This document shows, piece by piece, positions 9,535 through 18,680 of a stretch of DNA of 64,000 nucleotides (its first letter is position 1; every line of letters starts with the position of its first letter). Origin of the DNA: Bog-473 sp963788585 (GTDB taxonomy: Bacteria > Actinomycetota > Acidimicrobiia > Acidimicrobiales > RAAP-2); contig CAWBHA010000003.1 in NCBI GenBank assembly GCA_963788585.1, positions 992,001-1,056,000 of the forward strand, written 5' to 3'. Under the pieces are notes generated by a model. It did not search any database. It was given only the letters and a program-made list of their open reading frames with translations, and was not told where the DNA came from. A program made the position numbers and the translations under genes.

Positions 9535-10671
9535 GTGCTGAATCTCCATCCGACCTCCGAGGGTGTCCTCCCGGGCCAGCTGCTCGAGCGGGCGATCCAC
9601 GCCGGTTACATCGACGCTGGGCGGTTCAAGATCCCGGAGAGCAACCTGCAGCCGGCAAGTCTCGACCTGCGGCTCGGCGAACGGGCGCTGCGGATCCGCT
9701 GCAGCTTCTTGCCCGGGGCGGACTCCGTCGAGCGCAAGTTGAAGGACTACATCCTCGACGAGATCGACCTCCGTGGTGACGGGGCCATGCTCGAGGCCCG
9801 CTGTCCCTACCTGATCGAGCTCAAAGAGCGGCTCGACCTTCCCGCCGGGCTTCGGGGAAAGGCCAACCCCAAGAGCTCGACGGGCCGGATCGACGTCTTC
9901 ACGCGTGTCATCACCGATCACAGCGACCGTTTCGACGAGGTGGCCCCGGGGTACCACGGTCCGCTGTACCTCGAGGTCGTCCCACTCTCCTTCGCGGTCC
10001 GCGTGAAGGAGGATCTCACCCTGAACCAGCTCCGGCTTTCGATGGGCCGGCCCTGGCTCAGTGACGACGAGGTGCGAGAGGCCCACCTGACGCTCCCGAT
10101 CCTGTACAAGGACGGCGGCCCCGTTCCCGTCGAAGACCTCGTGCTGTCGAACGGCCTCTTCCTTGGTCTGGACCTCCACGGCGACCATGGTGGCCAGGTG
10201 GGGTACAGCACACGAGACAGTGCCCCGTTGCTCGATCTCACCGCCGGCGGCGAGGTCGACGCTGCCCCATTCTGGGATCCCGTCTATCGCGAGGATGGCG
10301 ACCGGCTCGTGCTGTCGCCGAAGCGCTTCTATTTGCTCATGTCACACGAGTCGGTGAGCATTCCGCCGGAACTGGCGGCGGAGATGACGGCCTACGACCC
10401 CACGAGCGGCGAACTGCGGACCCATTACGCCGGGTTCTTCGACCCTGGGTTCGGGTTCGACCCGACGGGGGGCTTCAAGGGGTCCCGGGCCGCCCTCGAG
10501 GTGCGCGCACACGATGTGCCCTTCATGGTCGAGAACGGACAGGCCGTGTGCAAGCTCACGTTCGAACGGATGTTGGAAGAGCCGATCGCTCTCTACGGGA
10601 GCGGCATCGGGTCTTCGTACCAACAACAGGTCGAGACCCTCAGCCGCTACTTCCGGCGCTCCCGCGCCTGA
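9535..10671 (+). CDS. 2'-deoxycytidine 5'-triphosphate deaminase, long form
   Basis: Converts dCTP to dUTP in pyrimidine deoxynucleotide supply. About 378 aa, roughly twice the length of the usual Dcd; it matches the long two-domain DCD family found in some alphaproteobacteria and actinobacteria. Visible motifs: PASLDLRLGERALRIRC early, GKANPKSSTGRIDVFTRV (the dCTP-binding and catalytic region of the family), HGPLYLEVVPLSFAVRV, and in the C-terminal half RFYLLMSHESVSIPPELAAEM with GFFDPGFGFDP. The start is uncertain: GTG 9535 gives LNLHPTSEGVLPGQLL directly before conserved sequence, while GTG 9478 is an in-frame alternative; neither has a strong Shine-Dalgarno. Confidence 0.85.
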   Translation: MLNLHPTSEGVLPGQLLERAIHAGYIDAGRFKIPESNLQPASLDLRLGERALRIRCSFLPGADSVERKLKDYILDEIDLRGDGAMLEARCPYLIELKERLDLPAGLRGKANPKSSTGRIDVFTRVITDHSDRFDEVAPGYHGPLYLEVVPLSFAVRVKEDLTLNQLRLSMGRPWLSDDEVREAHLTLPILYKDGGPVPVEDLVLSNGLFLGLDLHGDHGGQVGYSTRDSAPLLDLTAGGEVDAAPFWDPVYREDGDRLVLSPKRFYLLMSHESVSIPPELAAEMTAYDPTSGELRTHYAGFFDPGFGFDPTGGFKGSRAALEVRAHDVPFMVENGQAVCKLTFERMLEEPIALYGSGIGSSYQQQVETLSRYFRRSRA

Positions 10672-11390
10672 ACGGAACTGACCCGGACCGACGCGCCTCC
10701 GCCGACGCGGCGTGCGCACGCGTCGCTCCAGCGGTCCGTTCACAATTCTCTGACCACAACGACAGAGCGACGGGGTTCCGTGTTCTTCGGGGCATCGGAG
10801 CCACGGACCTCGAGCACCTCAGAACGGGTCTGTGCTGTGCCGGCACTGAAGGGGTTCGTGTTGGCCAGACGCAGAAGGAGCAGCGACGCCGCAGATCAGC
10901 TTTCGCCAATGTGTCTCGGTCTGTCCCCGTTGATTCCGACTATGGGTGTCCTCCCACGAGAGCGGTGGTGCCGGGCCGGGGCGAGTTGGTCAGCCGACCG
11001 GCTCCGTGCGCAACGGCGCCACAATTGTCGGCGCGACACTGACCGCCGCGACGACGCAGATCGCGACCGCCTTCCTTCGCGGCGTCGGCGCTTGGCGCGG
11101 TCTGCGGTGCTCGGAGCATGGTTTCCCGGGCTCGTTCAGGCACTGGATTCGACAACGAAGCGACAACGCGCCAATCCGCCGCGGAAATGCTGCGCTACGC
11201 GCGTCAAAGAACCTGGATTTCCAAACCGCCAACGCGCGTTCAAAACTTAATGCCAACAGTTTTTTCAGACTCTGTTCTCAGAGCGAGGCTGTCGATATAT
11301 GGTGGCAGTGAGGGGGTAATTGCTGTGGCGTGCGGAGGCTGAGCTTCCGGACGGCCGAGCCCCCGCCAGACAAGTTCCTGGTGGAGGAAA
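10672..11390. other. 719-bp intergenic region, no convincing gene
   Basis: Several overlapping open frames exist on both strands but all are Arg/Ser-rich and lack recognisable domains. Base composition becomes noticeably A/T-richer from about 11,180 to 11,340, just before the next gene, which suggests that its promoter lies there. A good ribosome binding site (GGTGGAGG) ends four bases before the ATG at 11391. Confidence 0.5.
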
Positions 11391-12419
11391 ATGGAGGGAT
11401 CAACGCCCAGCTGGGCGAATTCTGACGAGCACGCGTCGCTCGAGGACGTCTTCACGTCCCGAACGTTCGGGCATTCGCTGCCCGCGACCATGGCGGCCGC
11501 GGCGCCCGTCAACATGACAAGGCCGAGGATCCTGCCGCACAGCAGGGTGGCAGCGTCGGTGGCCGCCGTCGCGGCCGCACTCTCGGTGGTCGCGGGGGTG
11601 GCTGTCGGCTCGGGCCCGATCGGGCAGTCGTTGGTCGCGGCCGGCCCGAGCACCGGCGGGCATGCCCCGAGCTTCTTGACGCCACCGACCTTCGGTGCGC
11701 CGGCGCAGCCCGGCGCGTCCTCAACCGGCAGCGCCACCGGCACCGGCACCGGCGCCACGACGGGGGGAGGCGCACACGTGGGCACGCGGTCTTTGGTGGC
11801 GTCCTCCTCCGCAGGTGCATCGGGTGCCGCTGGGACCTCAGGAACGGTGCAGGGAAGCGGAGGAACGAACGCGACGCTGACGGGTCTCGGATCGGGCCCG
11901 TCGTCCTCCGCGCCCACCCAGGCGACCGCCAGTCCGGCGTCGCCGACGACGACGACCCCGACGACCCCGACGACCCCGACCACGCCGACCACAGCGACTT
12001 CGGGGGGAACCGGGCTCTCTTCGGGCGGTGGCGGGAGTTCGTCGGGGGGCGGGGGGAGCCTCGGTGTCGGCGGAGCACCCAGCGGCGGCCAGGGCAACGG
12101 ACAGGGCAGCGGCAACACACAGGGCAACGGACAGGGCAACCAGGGCACGGCGCACGGCGGGAACGGCACCGGCCAGGGCAGCCAAGGCGCGGGGCAGGGC
12201 ACCGGGAGCAGCCAAGGCAGCCAAGGCGCCGGCCAGGGTCCGGGGAACACCCAGGGCAGCCAAGGTGCCGGGCAGGGCCCTGGGAACAGTCCAAGCAACG
12301 GCGGCGGACAAGGCCACGGCTCGGGCGGAGGGAACGGCTCCGGCCTCGGCGTTGGCCCGGCCTCTCCAGTCGGGTGCGCGCATCTTCCAGCGACGCACAC
12401 GGCGGCGTGCTGCCACTGA
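11391..12419 (+). CDS. Secreted or membrane-anchored Gly/Gln/Ser-rich low-complexity protein
   Basis: 342 aa, function unknown. A 50-residue cytoplasmic N-terminus precedes a hydrophobic segment (residues about 53-72, VAASVAAVAAALSVVAGVAV) that would act as signal anchor. The rest is disordered: a Thr/Pro run built on TTP repeats (about 11,948-11,995), then Gly/Gln/Asn/Ser repeats built on GQGSQGAGQGPGN units (about 12,080-12,300). The extreme C-terminus holds three cysteines (GCAHLPATHTAACCH), which could anchor or crosslink it. The opposite strand is also open with a Pro/Trp-rich product; I reject that because the plus strand has a strong RBS and an export signal. The start could also be ATG 11490 or 11514. 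Confidence 0.55.
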   Translation: MEGSTPSWANSDEHASLEDVFTSRTFGHSLPATMAAAAPVNMTRPRILPHSRVAASVAAVAAALSVVAGVAVGSGPIGQSLVAAGPSTGGHAPSFLTPPTFGAPAQPGASSTGSATGTGTGATTGGGAHVGTRSLVASSSAGASGAAGTSGTVQGSGGTNATLTGLGSGPSSSAPTQATASPASPTTTTPTTPTTPTTPTTATSGGTGLSSGGGGSSSGGGGSLGVGGAPSGGQGNGQGSGNTQGNGQGNQGTAHGGNGTGQGSQGAGQGTGSSQGSQGAGQGPGNTQGSQGAGQGPGNSPSNGGGQGHGSGGGNGSGLGVGPASPVGCAHLPATHTAACCH

Positions 12420-12539
12420 CCGACGCGGCGCATGGCTGACCCGCCCGGTCGGCAAGGTCACGGCGCGCGGTCCGTCAGGGCCGGCTGGTAAGCATGCGGG
12501 TGCCGGCGCTGTCGCGGGCCGGCCGAAGCGAGGTCAGCC

Positions 12540-13520
12540 ATGAACTACACGAATCTGGGAACGTCGGGCCTGCGGGTCTCGAGGATCTGCCTCGGCATGA
12601 TGGGGTTCGGTAACGAGAGCGAACGACCATGGGTGATCGACGAGGACGCCGCCGAGCCGATCGTCAAGGCCGCCGTCGAGGGGGGCGTCACCTTCTTCGA
12701 CACGGCCGACACCTATTCGGGCGGGGCCAGCGAGGTGGCGACGGGCCGGCTCGTGCCGAAGTTCCTGACACGGGACGAGGCCGTGATCGCGACCAAGGTC
12801 TTCATGCCGGTGACCCCCGGCGAGAACGGGGGCGGACTCGGGCGCAAACACGTCATGTCGGCCATCGACGCCTCGTTGCGCCGCCTCAAGATGGACTACG
12901 TCGACCTGTACCAGATCCACCGTTGGGATCCCCGCACGCCCATCGAGGAGACGATGGAGGCGCTGCACGACGTCGTGCGGTCGGGCAAGGCCCGCTACAT
13001 CGGTGCCAGCAGCATGTTCGCCTGGCAGTTCTCCAAGGCCCAGTACACCGCCGAGGCTCACGGGTGGACGAAGTTCGCGTCGATGCAGAATCACTACAAC
13101 CTCATTTACCGCGAGGAGGAGCGCGAGATGATCCCGCTCTGCCTCGACCAGGGCGTGGGGTGTATCCCGTGGAGCCCGCTGGCCCGCGGTGTGCTGGCCG
13201 GGACCCGGACGCGCGACGGGGGCCGGCACACCACGCGTTCGAGCACCGATCCGTTCACGGACTACCTCTACGACCAGCCGACCGACTTCGACGTGGTCGA
13301 CGGGGTCGACGCTGTGGCCGCCGCCCGCGAGGTGCCACCCGCGCAGGTCGCCCTGGCCTGGCTCCTCTCGAAACCCGGCGTCACGGCCCCCATCGTGGGG
13401 TCGACCAAGAAGAAGCACCTCAAGGACGCGCTCGCCGCCGAGGCGCTCACCCTGTCCGAGGACGAGGTCACGCAGCTCGAGAAGCCCTACGTGCCGCACC
13501 CCGTGCTGGGGCACTTCTAG
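12540..13520 (+). CDS. Aldo/keto reductase
   Basis: NADPH-dependent oxidoreductase, 326 aa, (beta/alpha)8 barrel. The catalytic tetrad is visible: Asp54 and Tyr59 in DTADTYSGG, Lys86 in ATKVF, His127 in YQIHRWD. The NADP-binding end has PIVGSTKKKHLKDALAA. The region IPWSPLARGVLAG is characteristic of the voltage-gated-channel beta-subunit-like/YajO branch (AKR family). Start ATG 12540, preceded by GCGAGGTCAGCC. It is followed after 68 bp by a co-directional acyl-CoA synthetase gene. Substrate cannot be read from sequence. Confidence 0.93.
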   Translation: MNYTNLGTSGLRVSRICLGMMGFGNESERPWVIDEDAAEPIVKAAVEGGVTFFDTADTYSGGASEVATGRLVPKFLTRDEAVIATKVFMPVTPGENGGGLGRKHVMSAIDASLRRLKMDYVDLYQIHRWDPRTPIEETMEALHDVVRSGKARYIGASSMFAWQFSKAQYTAEAHGWTKFASMQNHYNLIYREEEREMIPLCLDQGVGCIPWSPLARGVLAGTRTRDGGRHTTRSSTDPFTDYLYDQPTDFDVVDGVDAVAAAREVPPAQVALAWLLSKPGVTAPIVGSTKKKHLKDALAAEALTLSEDEVTQLEKPYVPHPVLGHF

Positions 13521-13588
13521 TGCGGCGTCGGGAGCGTCCACTAGGGTCGCCGCGGGCCGGGGAGGGCCGGCACGAGATCGGGGGTGGC

Positions 13589-15137
13589 ATGCGGGTCGCG
13601 CTGACGGTGGCCGACTTCCTGAATCGGGCTGCGCTCGTCTACGGACATCGCACCGCACTGGTCGACGAGCCCGATGTCCCCGGTTCGCTGGGCACGCAGA
13701 CGTACGCCGAGCTCGGGGCACGGGCGCGCGGCCTGGGTCGAGCCCTCGACGACCTCGGGGTCGGGCACGGCGAGCGGGTGGCCATCGTCAGCCCGAACTC
13801 CGGACGCTTCCTCGTCTGCTACTTCGGCGTCAGCGGATTCGGCCGCGTCCTGGTGCCGATCAACTTTCGCCTCAATGCCGAAGAGATCGCCTACATCGTC
13901 GACCACTCCGGCGCGTCCGTCCTCCTGTACGACCCGGACCTGGCCGACGAGGTCGACGGCATCAAGGTCGACCACCGCTTCTGCCTGGACGGGAACGATG
14001 ACCGCGACCTCTTCGCGCCGGCCCCGGACGGTGCCGCGCCGCGGGCCTGGGAGCCCGACGAGGACGCCACGTGCTCGGTGAACTACACCTCGGGCACGAC
14101 GGCTCGGCCGAAGGGCGTCCAGCTGACGCAGCGCAACTGCTGGCTCAACGCGGCGACGTTCGGATGGCACACGGGCGTGAGCGACCGCGACGTGCTGTTG
14201 CACACCCTGCCCATGTTCCACTGCAACGGCTGGGGCATGCCCTACGCGGTCACCGGGCATGGGCGGCACGCACGTCGTGCTGCGCAAGGTCGACGGTGAG
14301 GAGATCCTGTCCCGAATCGAACGCCACGGGGTCACCCTCCTCTGCGGGGCGCCCGCCGTCGTGGCGGCGATACTCGGCGCGGCCGAGGCGCGGTCCGCGG
14401 CGGGGCGCGCCGTGCCGGGCCGCGGCAGCGTCCGCATCGTCGTGGCGGGTGCGCCCCCGCCGTCGAAGGCCATCGAGCGCATCGAGACGGAGCTGGGCTG
14501 GGAGTTCATCCAGATCTACGGGCTGACCGAGACGGCGCCGTTGCTAACGGTCAACCGGGCCCCGGCGGAGTGGGACGTCCTCGACCCGGTGGCCCGCTCG
14601 GTGCTCCTGGGCCGGGCGGGGGTGCCCGCCGTGGGCGTACAGATCGACGTCGATGCGGAAGGCGAGGTGCTGGCGCGCTCGAACCACGTGTTCGCCGGGT
14701 ACTGGGAGCAGGCCGCCGAGACCGCCGCCGCGTTGGAGGGCGGGTGGTTCCACACCGGCGACGGCGGGTACCTCGACGGCGCCCACCTGGTGATCTCCGA
14801 CCGCAAGAAGGACGTCATCATCACCGGCGGCGAGAACGTGTCGTCGATCGAGGTCGAGGACTGCCTCTACCAGCACGCGGCGGTGGCCGAGGCGGCGGTG
14901 ATCGGCGTGCCCGACGAGAAGTGGGGCGAGACGATCAAGGCGCTGGTCGTGGTGCGCGACGGCCATCGTGTGACCGAAGCCGAGCTCATCGCGCACTGCC
15001 GGGACCGCCTGGCGCACTTCAAGGCGCCCACCAGCGTCGAGCTGCGCGAGGTGCTGGACCGGACGGCCACAGGGAAGCTGCAGAAGTACAAGCTGCGCCA
15101 GCCCTACTGGTCCGGGCGGGAGAAGTCGGTCAACTAG
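13589..15137 (+). CDS. Fatty-acid/acyl-CoA synthetase (AMP-binding), one frameshift
   Basis: Adenylate-forming enzyme that activates a carboxylic acid with ATP and CoA. ATG 13589. The P-loop-like motif NYTSGTTARPKGVQLT, the family stretch LHTLPMFHCNGWGMPYAVTG, IYGLTETAP, the hinge YLDGAHLVISDRKKDVIITGGEN, and the catalytic Lys in TGKLQKYKLR are all present. The frame breaks at 14258: reading ACC GGG C ATG GGC, removal of the C restores VTGMGGTHVVLRKVDG as expected for the family. With that correction the product is 515 aa, a normal length. Either a sequence error or a recent null mutation. Substrate chain length is not predictable. Confidence 0.85.
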
Positions 15138-16384
15138 CGAGCGGCGGGGCGCCGGGTGGTCCGGCCGGCCGGTTGGACCGCTCCTCGAGCACGAGATGGC
15201 CGTTGCCGGTCGAAGGCGGTGGCGACGTCGCCCGCGATGAGGCGGCGCAAGGGCGCACCGACGAGGTCACGGCGCCACCCCACGTCGAGCCGGCTCGGCT
15301 CACCGCTGAGCAGCTGTGCAATGTCCGCCCGGGTCGCCAGCAGTCCCTGGTCGAAGTCGAGGTCGTCGGCGATCTGGCGCACGAGTCCCGAGCACACCGC
15401 AACGGCAGCCGCAGGCGCAGGCGCCTCGCGTCCTTCGGTGGGCATGCGGACCTGCTCGGGCGGCAGCTCGAGGCCGCGCCGGACTGCCTCGAGGATCTCG
15501 GCGGCGCGGCCCTGGGCGAGGTGCCGGCCGTCCACGCCACGCATGCGGCGCAGCTCGGCTGCGGTCTGCGGCGGCCGCTGCGAGATCGCCATGAGTCCGA
15601 GGTCCGACAGCACGGTCCGGCGGGGCCGGTTGGTCGCGGCCGCAGTGCGCTCGCGCCAGGCGGCCACCTCCTGCGCCACGGCGCGGGTGCGACGCGCCAT
15701 GCCACGGATGTCGCCGAGCTTCCACCAGGCCTCCTCGGGGACGCGCGCCGGGGTGCGGTCGCCCAGCACGATGTCGCACTCGTCGAGGGCCCACTCGAGG
15801 CGGCCCAGGGCGCGGAGCCGTTCCTCGAGCACGGTCCGCAGCTCGAGGAGGTAGGCCACATCGCTCACGGCGTAGGCGATCTGCGCGTCCGAGATCGGAC
15901 GCAGGAGCCAATCCGAGAGCCGGTCGGCCTTGGGCAGCGTGAGACCGAGCATCTGGTCGACGAGGCGCGCCAGCGAGGGCGTGGAGAGCCCCAGGAACCC
16001 CGCGACGATCTGTGTGTCGAAGACGACCGCGGGCACGACGCCGCAGGCACCCATGAGCACGTCGAGATCCTGGGCCGCCGCGTGGGCCACCGCGATCCCG
16101 GGGCCGCCGAACAACGCGGCGAGCGGAGCGGGGTCGACCGCGAGCGGGTCGACGATCGCGGACTTGTCGCGCCAGGCGATCTGAATGAGGGCCAGGTCCG
16201 GGACGTAGGTGCGCTCGGTGTGGAACTCGGTGTCGAACCCGTAGAGCGGTTCGCCCGCGAGCTCGCCGATCAGCGCATCGAGGCCGGCTTCGTCCTCCAC
16301 CACGACCGCCGGTGCCGTCGTCGGCGCCGGCACGGGGGCGCGACCGCGTCGGCGGCGCGCCCGGCGTTCAGGTGCAGTCGTCAC
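15134..16384 (-). CDS. rnd: Ribonuclease D (DEDD exonuclease with HRDC domain)
   Basis: 3'-5' exoribonuclease in stable-RNA maturation. 416 aa from GTG 16384; the ATG-initiated acyl-CoA synthetase on the other strand overlaps its stop by four bases. Exo I FDTEFHTERTY, Exo II HAAAQDLDVL and Exo III YAVSDVAYLLEL contain the DEDD metal ligands and the Tyr of the DEDDy class. The HRDC region follows around residues 220-300 (RRMRGVDGRHLAQGRAAEIL). The C-terminal tail is Arg/Pro-rich. An N-terminal basic stretch (RRARRRRGRAP) precedes the exonuclease domain. Confidence 0.92.
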   Translation of the reverse strand: MTTAPERRARRRRGRAPVPAPTTAPAVVVEDEAGLDALIGELAGEPLYGFDTEFHTERTYVPDLALIQIAWRDKSAIVDPLAVDPAPLAALFGGPGIAVAHAAAQDLDVLMGACGVVPAVVFDTQIVAGFLGLSTPSLARLVDQMLGLTLPKADRLSDWLLRPISDAQIAYAVSDVAYLLELRTVLEERLRALGRLEWALDECDIVLGDRTPARVPEEAWWKLGDIRGMARRTRAVAQEVAAWRERTAAATNRPRRTVLSDLGLMAISQRPPQTAAELRRMRGVDGRHLAQGRAAEILEAVRRGLELPPEQVRMPTEGREAPAPAAAVAVCSGLVRQIADDLDFDQGLLATRADIAQLLSGEPSRLDVGWRRDLVGAPLRRLIAGDVATAFDRQRPSRARGAVQPAGRTTRRPAAR

Positions 16385-16752
16385 TGCGGCGGGAGGAGGA
16401 GGATCGGCATCCGCGCGATCGCGGCGAGGTTATCGCCCGCTTTTCGCGCCGCGCAGGTCCCGGAGAACCGGAGCGATCCGGTCGCAGTTCGGTTGCGGTC
16501 GATCCGTCGCTCTCTCCCTGGTCACAGGCCCGCGAACGGCTCCGTTGTCGGTGCGTTGGCCTCCGTTCGCCAGGGTGCGACAGGTACACTGCACACACCG
16601 CCGAAACGCGGAGCGGCCCGAAGCGAACACTGGGCGGTGAGGTCATGACTTCCGACTCTGTTCGAGCAGGCGGGGTTCCGATAAGAGTGAAAAGTCGGTG
16701 TCGGAGGGGGAGAGCGTGAAGAGGGCCAAGAGGGACCCCTGGCGGGTCTGAC
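16385..16752. other. 368-bp divergent intergenic region
   Basis: Separates RNase D from the GGDEF gene, transcribed in opposite directions. Contains no credible open frame; must carry both promoters. I saw no clear -35/-10 pair or palindrome. Confidence 0.4.
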
Positions 16753-17393
16753 GTGGGTGACGGTGCGGGCGTGACGCGCGGTTCGGGCGATGCCACGGGA
16801 TCGACGAACACCGGAGATGCGAGCGGTGGCACCGGAAGCGTCGAGTCGATGCTGCAGGAGTTCAGCTGCGGGCACCGAGGCACCAGCGGCCGGCGGCGCG
16901 TCCGCGGGCGGGAAGTACGACCAGCTCTGGCAGCTCTCCATGGCGGATCCCCACACGGGCCTGGCCAACCAGCTCCTCCTGCTGGACCGGCTCACCCAGG
17001 CGTTGGCGCGCCGGAGGCGCCACGGGGGTGAGGTGGTGGTGTGCCACGTCAACCTCGACAACCTCGGTGAGATCAATCTCGACCTCGGGTACACAACCGG
17101 CAACACGGTGCTCTGTGAGATGTCGCGCCGCCTCACCTCGGTGCTGCGCGCCGAGGACACCGTCGGCCGAGTCGGCGGGCAGCGAGTTGGTCGTGGTGGT
17201 CACGGTCAACGACGAACAGGCGGTCGGACCACTCATGCGTCGGCTGCAACACACACTCGACGAGCCGGTCACGGTCGGTGAGCAGGACATCCGCCTGCAC
17301 GCCTCGCTCGGTGTCGCCGTTGCGGACGACAACGAGTCGGCCGAGGACGTCCTGTCCCGGGCCGACCGTTCCACGCGGGTCAGCAGGCGTTAG
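16753..17393 (+). pseudogene. GGDEF-domain protein, degenerate active site, two frame breaks
   Basis: A diguanylate-cyclase-like domain without sensor domains. Starting at GTG 16753 the frame reads to about 16,865, then continues one base later (KYDQLWQLSMADPHTGLANQLLLLDRL, the DxLTGLxNR-type opening of GGDEF domains), and shifts once more near 17,179 (DTVGRVGG then SELVVVV). Removing one base at each point gives a 212-aa protein. The signature reads GGSEL instead of GG(D/E)EF, so catalysis is doubtful even if the breaks are sequence errors; such domains can bind c-di-GMP or GTP as regulators. It lies next to a two-component pair, fitting a signalling block. Confidence 0.65.
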
Positions 17394-17469
17394 CAGGGGC
17401 CGCTCCAGGCACGGTCCGGGCACGAAGTAGGGGCGGCGGGAAGGGCATGGTCATGGGTCCAGCCGACAC

Positions 17470-17511
17470 GATAGGGAGTATCGGCCCTATCGAAAACAGG
17501 AGTATCGGCCC
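17470..17511. promoter_or_regulatory. Tandem DosR-box-like repeats
   Basis: GGAGTATCGGCCC occurs exactly at 17475-17487 and 17499-17511, 24 bp apart. The first copy sits in a palindrome, GATAGGG...CCCTATC (17470-17491). Its core GGGAGTATCGGCCC resembles the mycobacterial DosR/DevR core GGGACTWWAGTCCC at 10 of 14 positions. The copies are centred roughly 68 and 44 bp upstream of the ATG at 17549, typical for NarL/LuxR-class activators. A DosR-like regulator is encoded 20 bp beyond the downstream gene. Confidence 0.6.
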
Positions 17512-17548
17512 TACTGGCCGCGCCCAATTCCGGCAAAATTATGGCTCG

Positions 17549-17887
17549 ATGTCGATGTACAGCGAGCTGCTCACCGGCCTCTGCGAAGACGTGGAGCCGC
17601 TTCCGCTTCCGTCCTCGCGGGACGAGCTCGTGGTCATCCTCCTGCAGTGCCGCGGTCGGCTGAACGCGCACGACGCCGAGAGCGGGCACGTCATGGCAGA
17701 GGACCTCGCACTCGAGCTGGACCACGACCGCATGCTGCTGCGGTTGTGCGGCGCCATGGGCATCGAGACCGACCCGGCCCGTTTCGCGAACCCCTTGGCC
17801 GAACGGGACCGCCTCGAGGAGCTCCTGCGCTCGGTCGGCGTCGACTTCCGCACGCTCGACGACCATCGTCGGGTGAAGGTCGCCTAA
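17549..17887 (+). CDS. Small acidic hypothetical protein under DosR-like boxes
   Basis: 112 aa, ATG 17549 (an alternative ATG at 17555). I do not recognise the family. It is predicted soluble, acidic and helical: SRDELVVILLQCRGRLNAHD, then ESGHVMAEDLALELDHDRML and RLCGAMGIETDPARFANPLA. No signal peptide; two cysteines and several histidines could bind a cofactor, but nothing decisive. The two boxes just upstream make it the most obvious target of the neighbouring DosRS-like system. It converges on the response regulator with a 21-bp gap. In-frame extension upstream to 17447 would include the repeats and is rejected. Confidence 0.6.
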   Translation: MSMYSELLTGLCEDVEPLPLPSSRDELVVILLQCRGRLNAHDAESGHVMAEDLALELDHDRMLLRLCGAMGIETDPARFANPLAERDRLEELLRSVGVDFRTLDDHRRVKVA

Positions 17888-17908
17888 CTGGGTTCCGCGC
17901 CCGATCGC

Positions 17909-18581
17909 TCAGGGCTGCTTCGGGTTCGTGCCCGAGTTCGTGCCCTTGCGCTCGGCGAGCACGGCGGCGTAGACCGCGGCCTCGGTCCGGCGGCGCATCC
18001 CCAGCTTCGACAGCAGGCTCGACACGTAGTTCTTCACGGTGGCCTCGGCCAGGAAGAGTTGCTCGGCGATCTGGCGGTTCGACTGGCCCTGGGCGATCAG
18101 CTCCAGGACCCGGCGCTCCTGCGGCGTCAGGACCGTGAGGCGTGACTCTGCCTCCTGATCCTTGCGGAGGCGGTCGAAGAGCTCCTGCGGTCAACACCGG
18201 GTCGAGCAGGGACATGCCCTGGCTCACCCGCCGTATGTCCCCGAGCAGGTCGCCGCCGCCGACCTCCTTGAGCACGTAGCCCGACGCTCCCGCCATGATC
18301 GAGGAGAAGAGCGCGTCGTCGTCGGAGTACGACGTCAGCATCAGGCAGCGGACCTGGGGTGCGCTCGACTGGACCTCGCGGCAGACCTCGATGCCGTTGC
18401 CGTCGGGGAGGCGAACGTCGAGGATGGCGACGTCCGGCTCGAGCTCGCGGATCAGCTCCAGGCCGCGCGCCGCCGTCCCGGCCTCTCCGACGACGTCCAT
18501 GTCGTCCTCGGCCTCGAGCAGGGTGCGCAGGCCCGTTCGGACCAACTCGTGGTCGTCGAGGACGAACACCCGTATCGCCAT
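17909..18581 (-). CDS. DosR/DevR-like response regulator (NarL/LuxR family), one frameshift
   Basis: Receiver plus LuxR-type helix-turn-helix. The receiver has the acidic pair Asp9/Asp10, phospho-acceptor Asp55 in VAILDVRLPDGNGIEVC, and a YVLKEV lysine. The C-terminal half, in the next frame, reads LTPQERRVLELIAQGQSNRQ, then LFLAEATVKNYVSSLLSKLG, a full LuxR HTH. The break lies at 18188-18193 between LLDPVLTA and QELFDRLR. Removing one base gives 223 aa, close to mycobacterial DevR (217 aa), and the LDVRLPDGNGIE and LTSY segments are DevR-like. Divergent from the kinase gene, 99 bp between starts. Confidence 0.82.
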
Positions 18582-18680
18582 CGAGCCAATACTGCCACGG
18601 TCCCGCCCGAGCTCGAGACGCGACCAACCAGCCCCTCGGTCGCCGCGGGCTCGCGTCGCCCGCCTCTATCCTGACAGGCC

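Noticed and set aside
10780..11311. Overlapping ORFs in the gap after dCTP deaminase
   Set aside because: Arg-rich compositions typical of out-of-frame high-GC DNA and no start signals.
11240..12433. Long minus-strand frame with Pro/Trp-rich repeats
   Set aside because: It is the complement of the Gly/Gln repeats of the plus-strand gene, which has a better RBS and an export signal.
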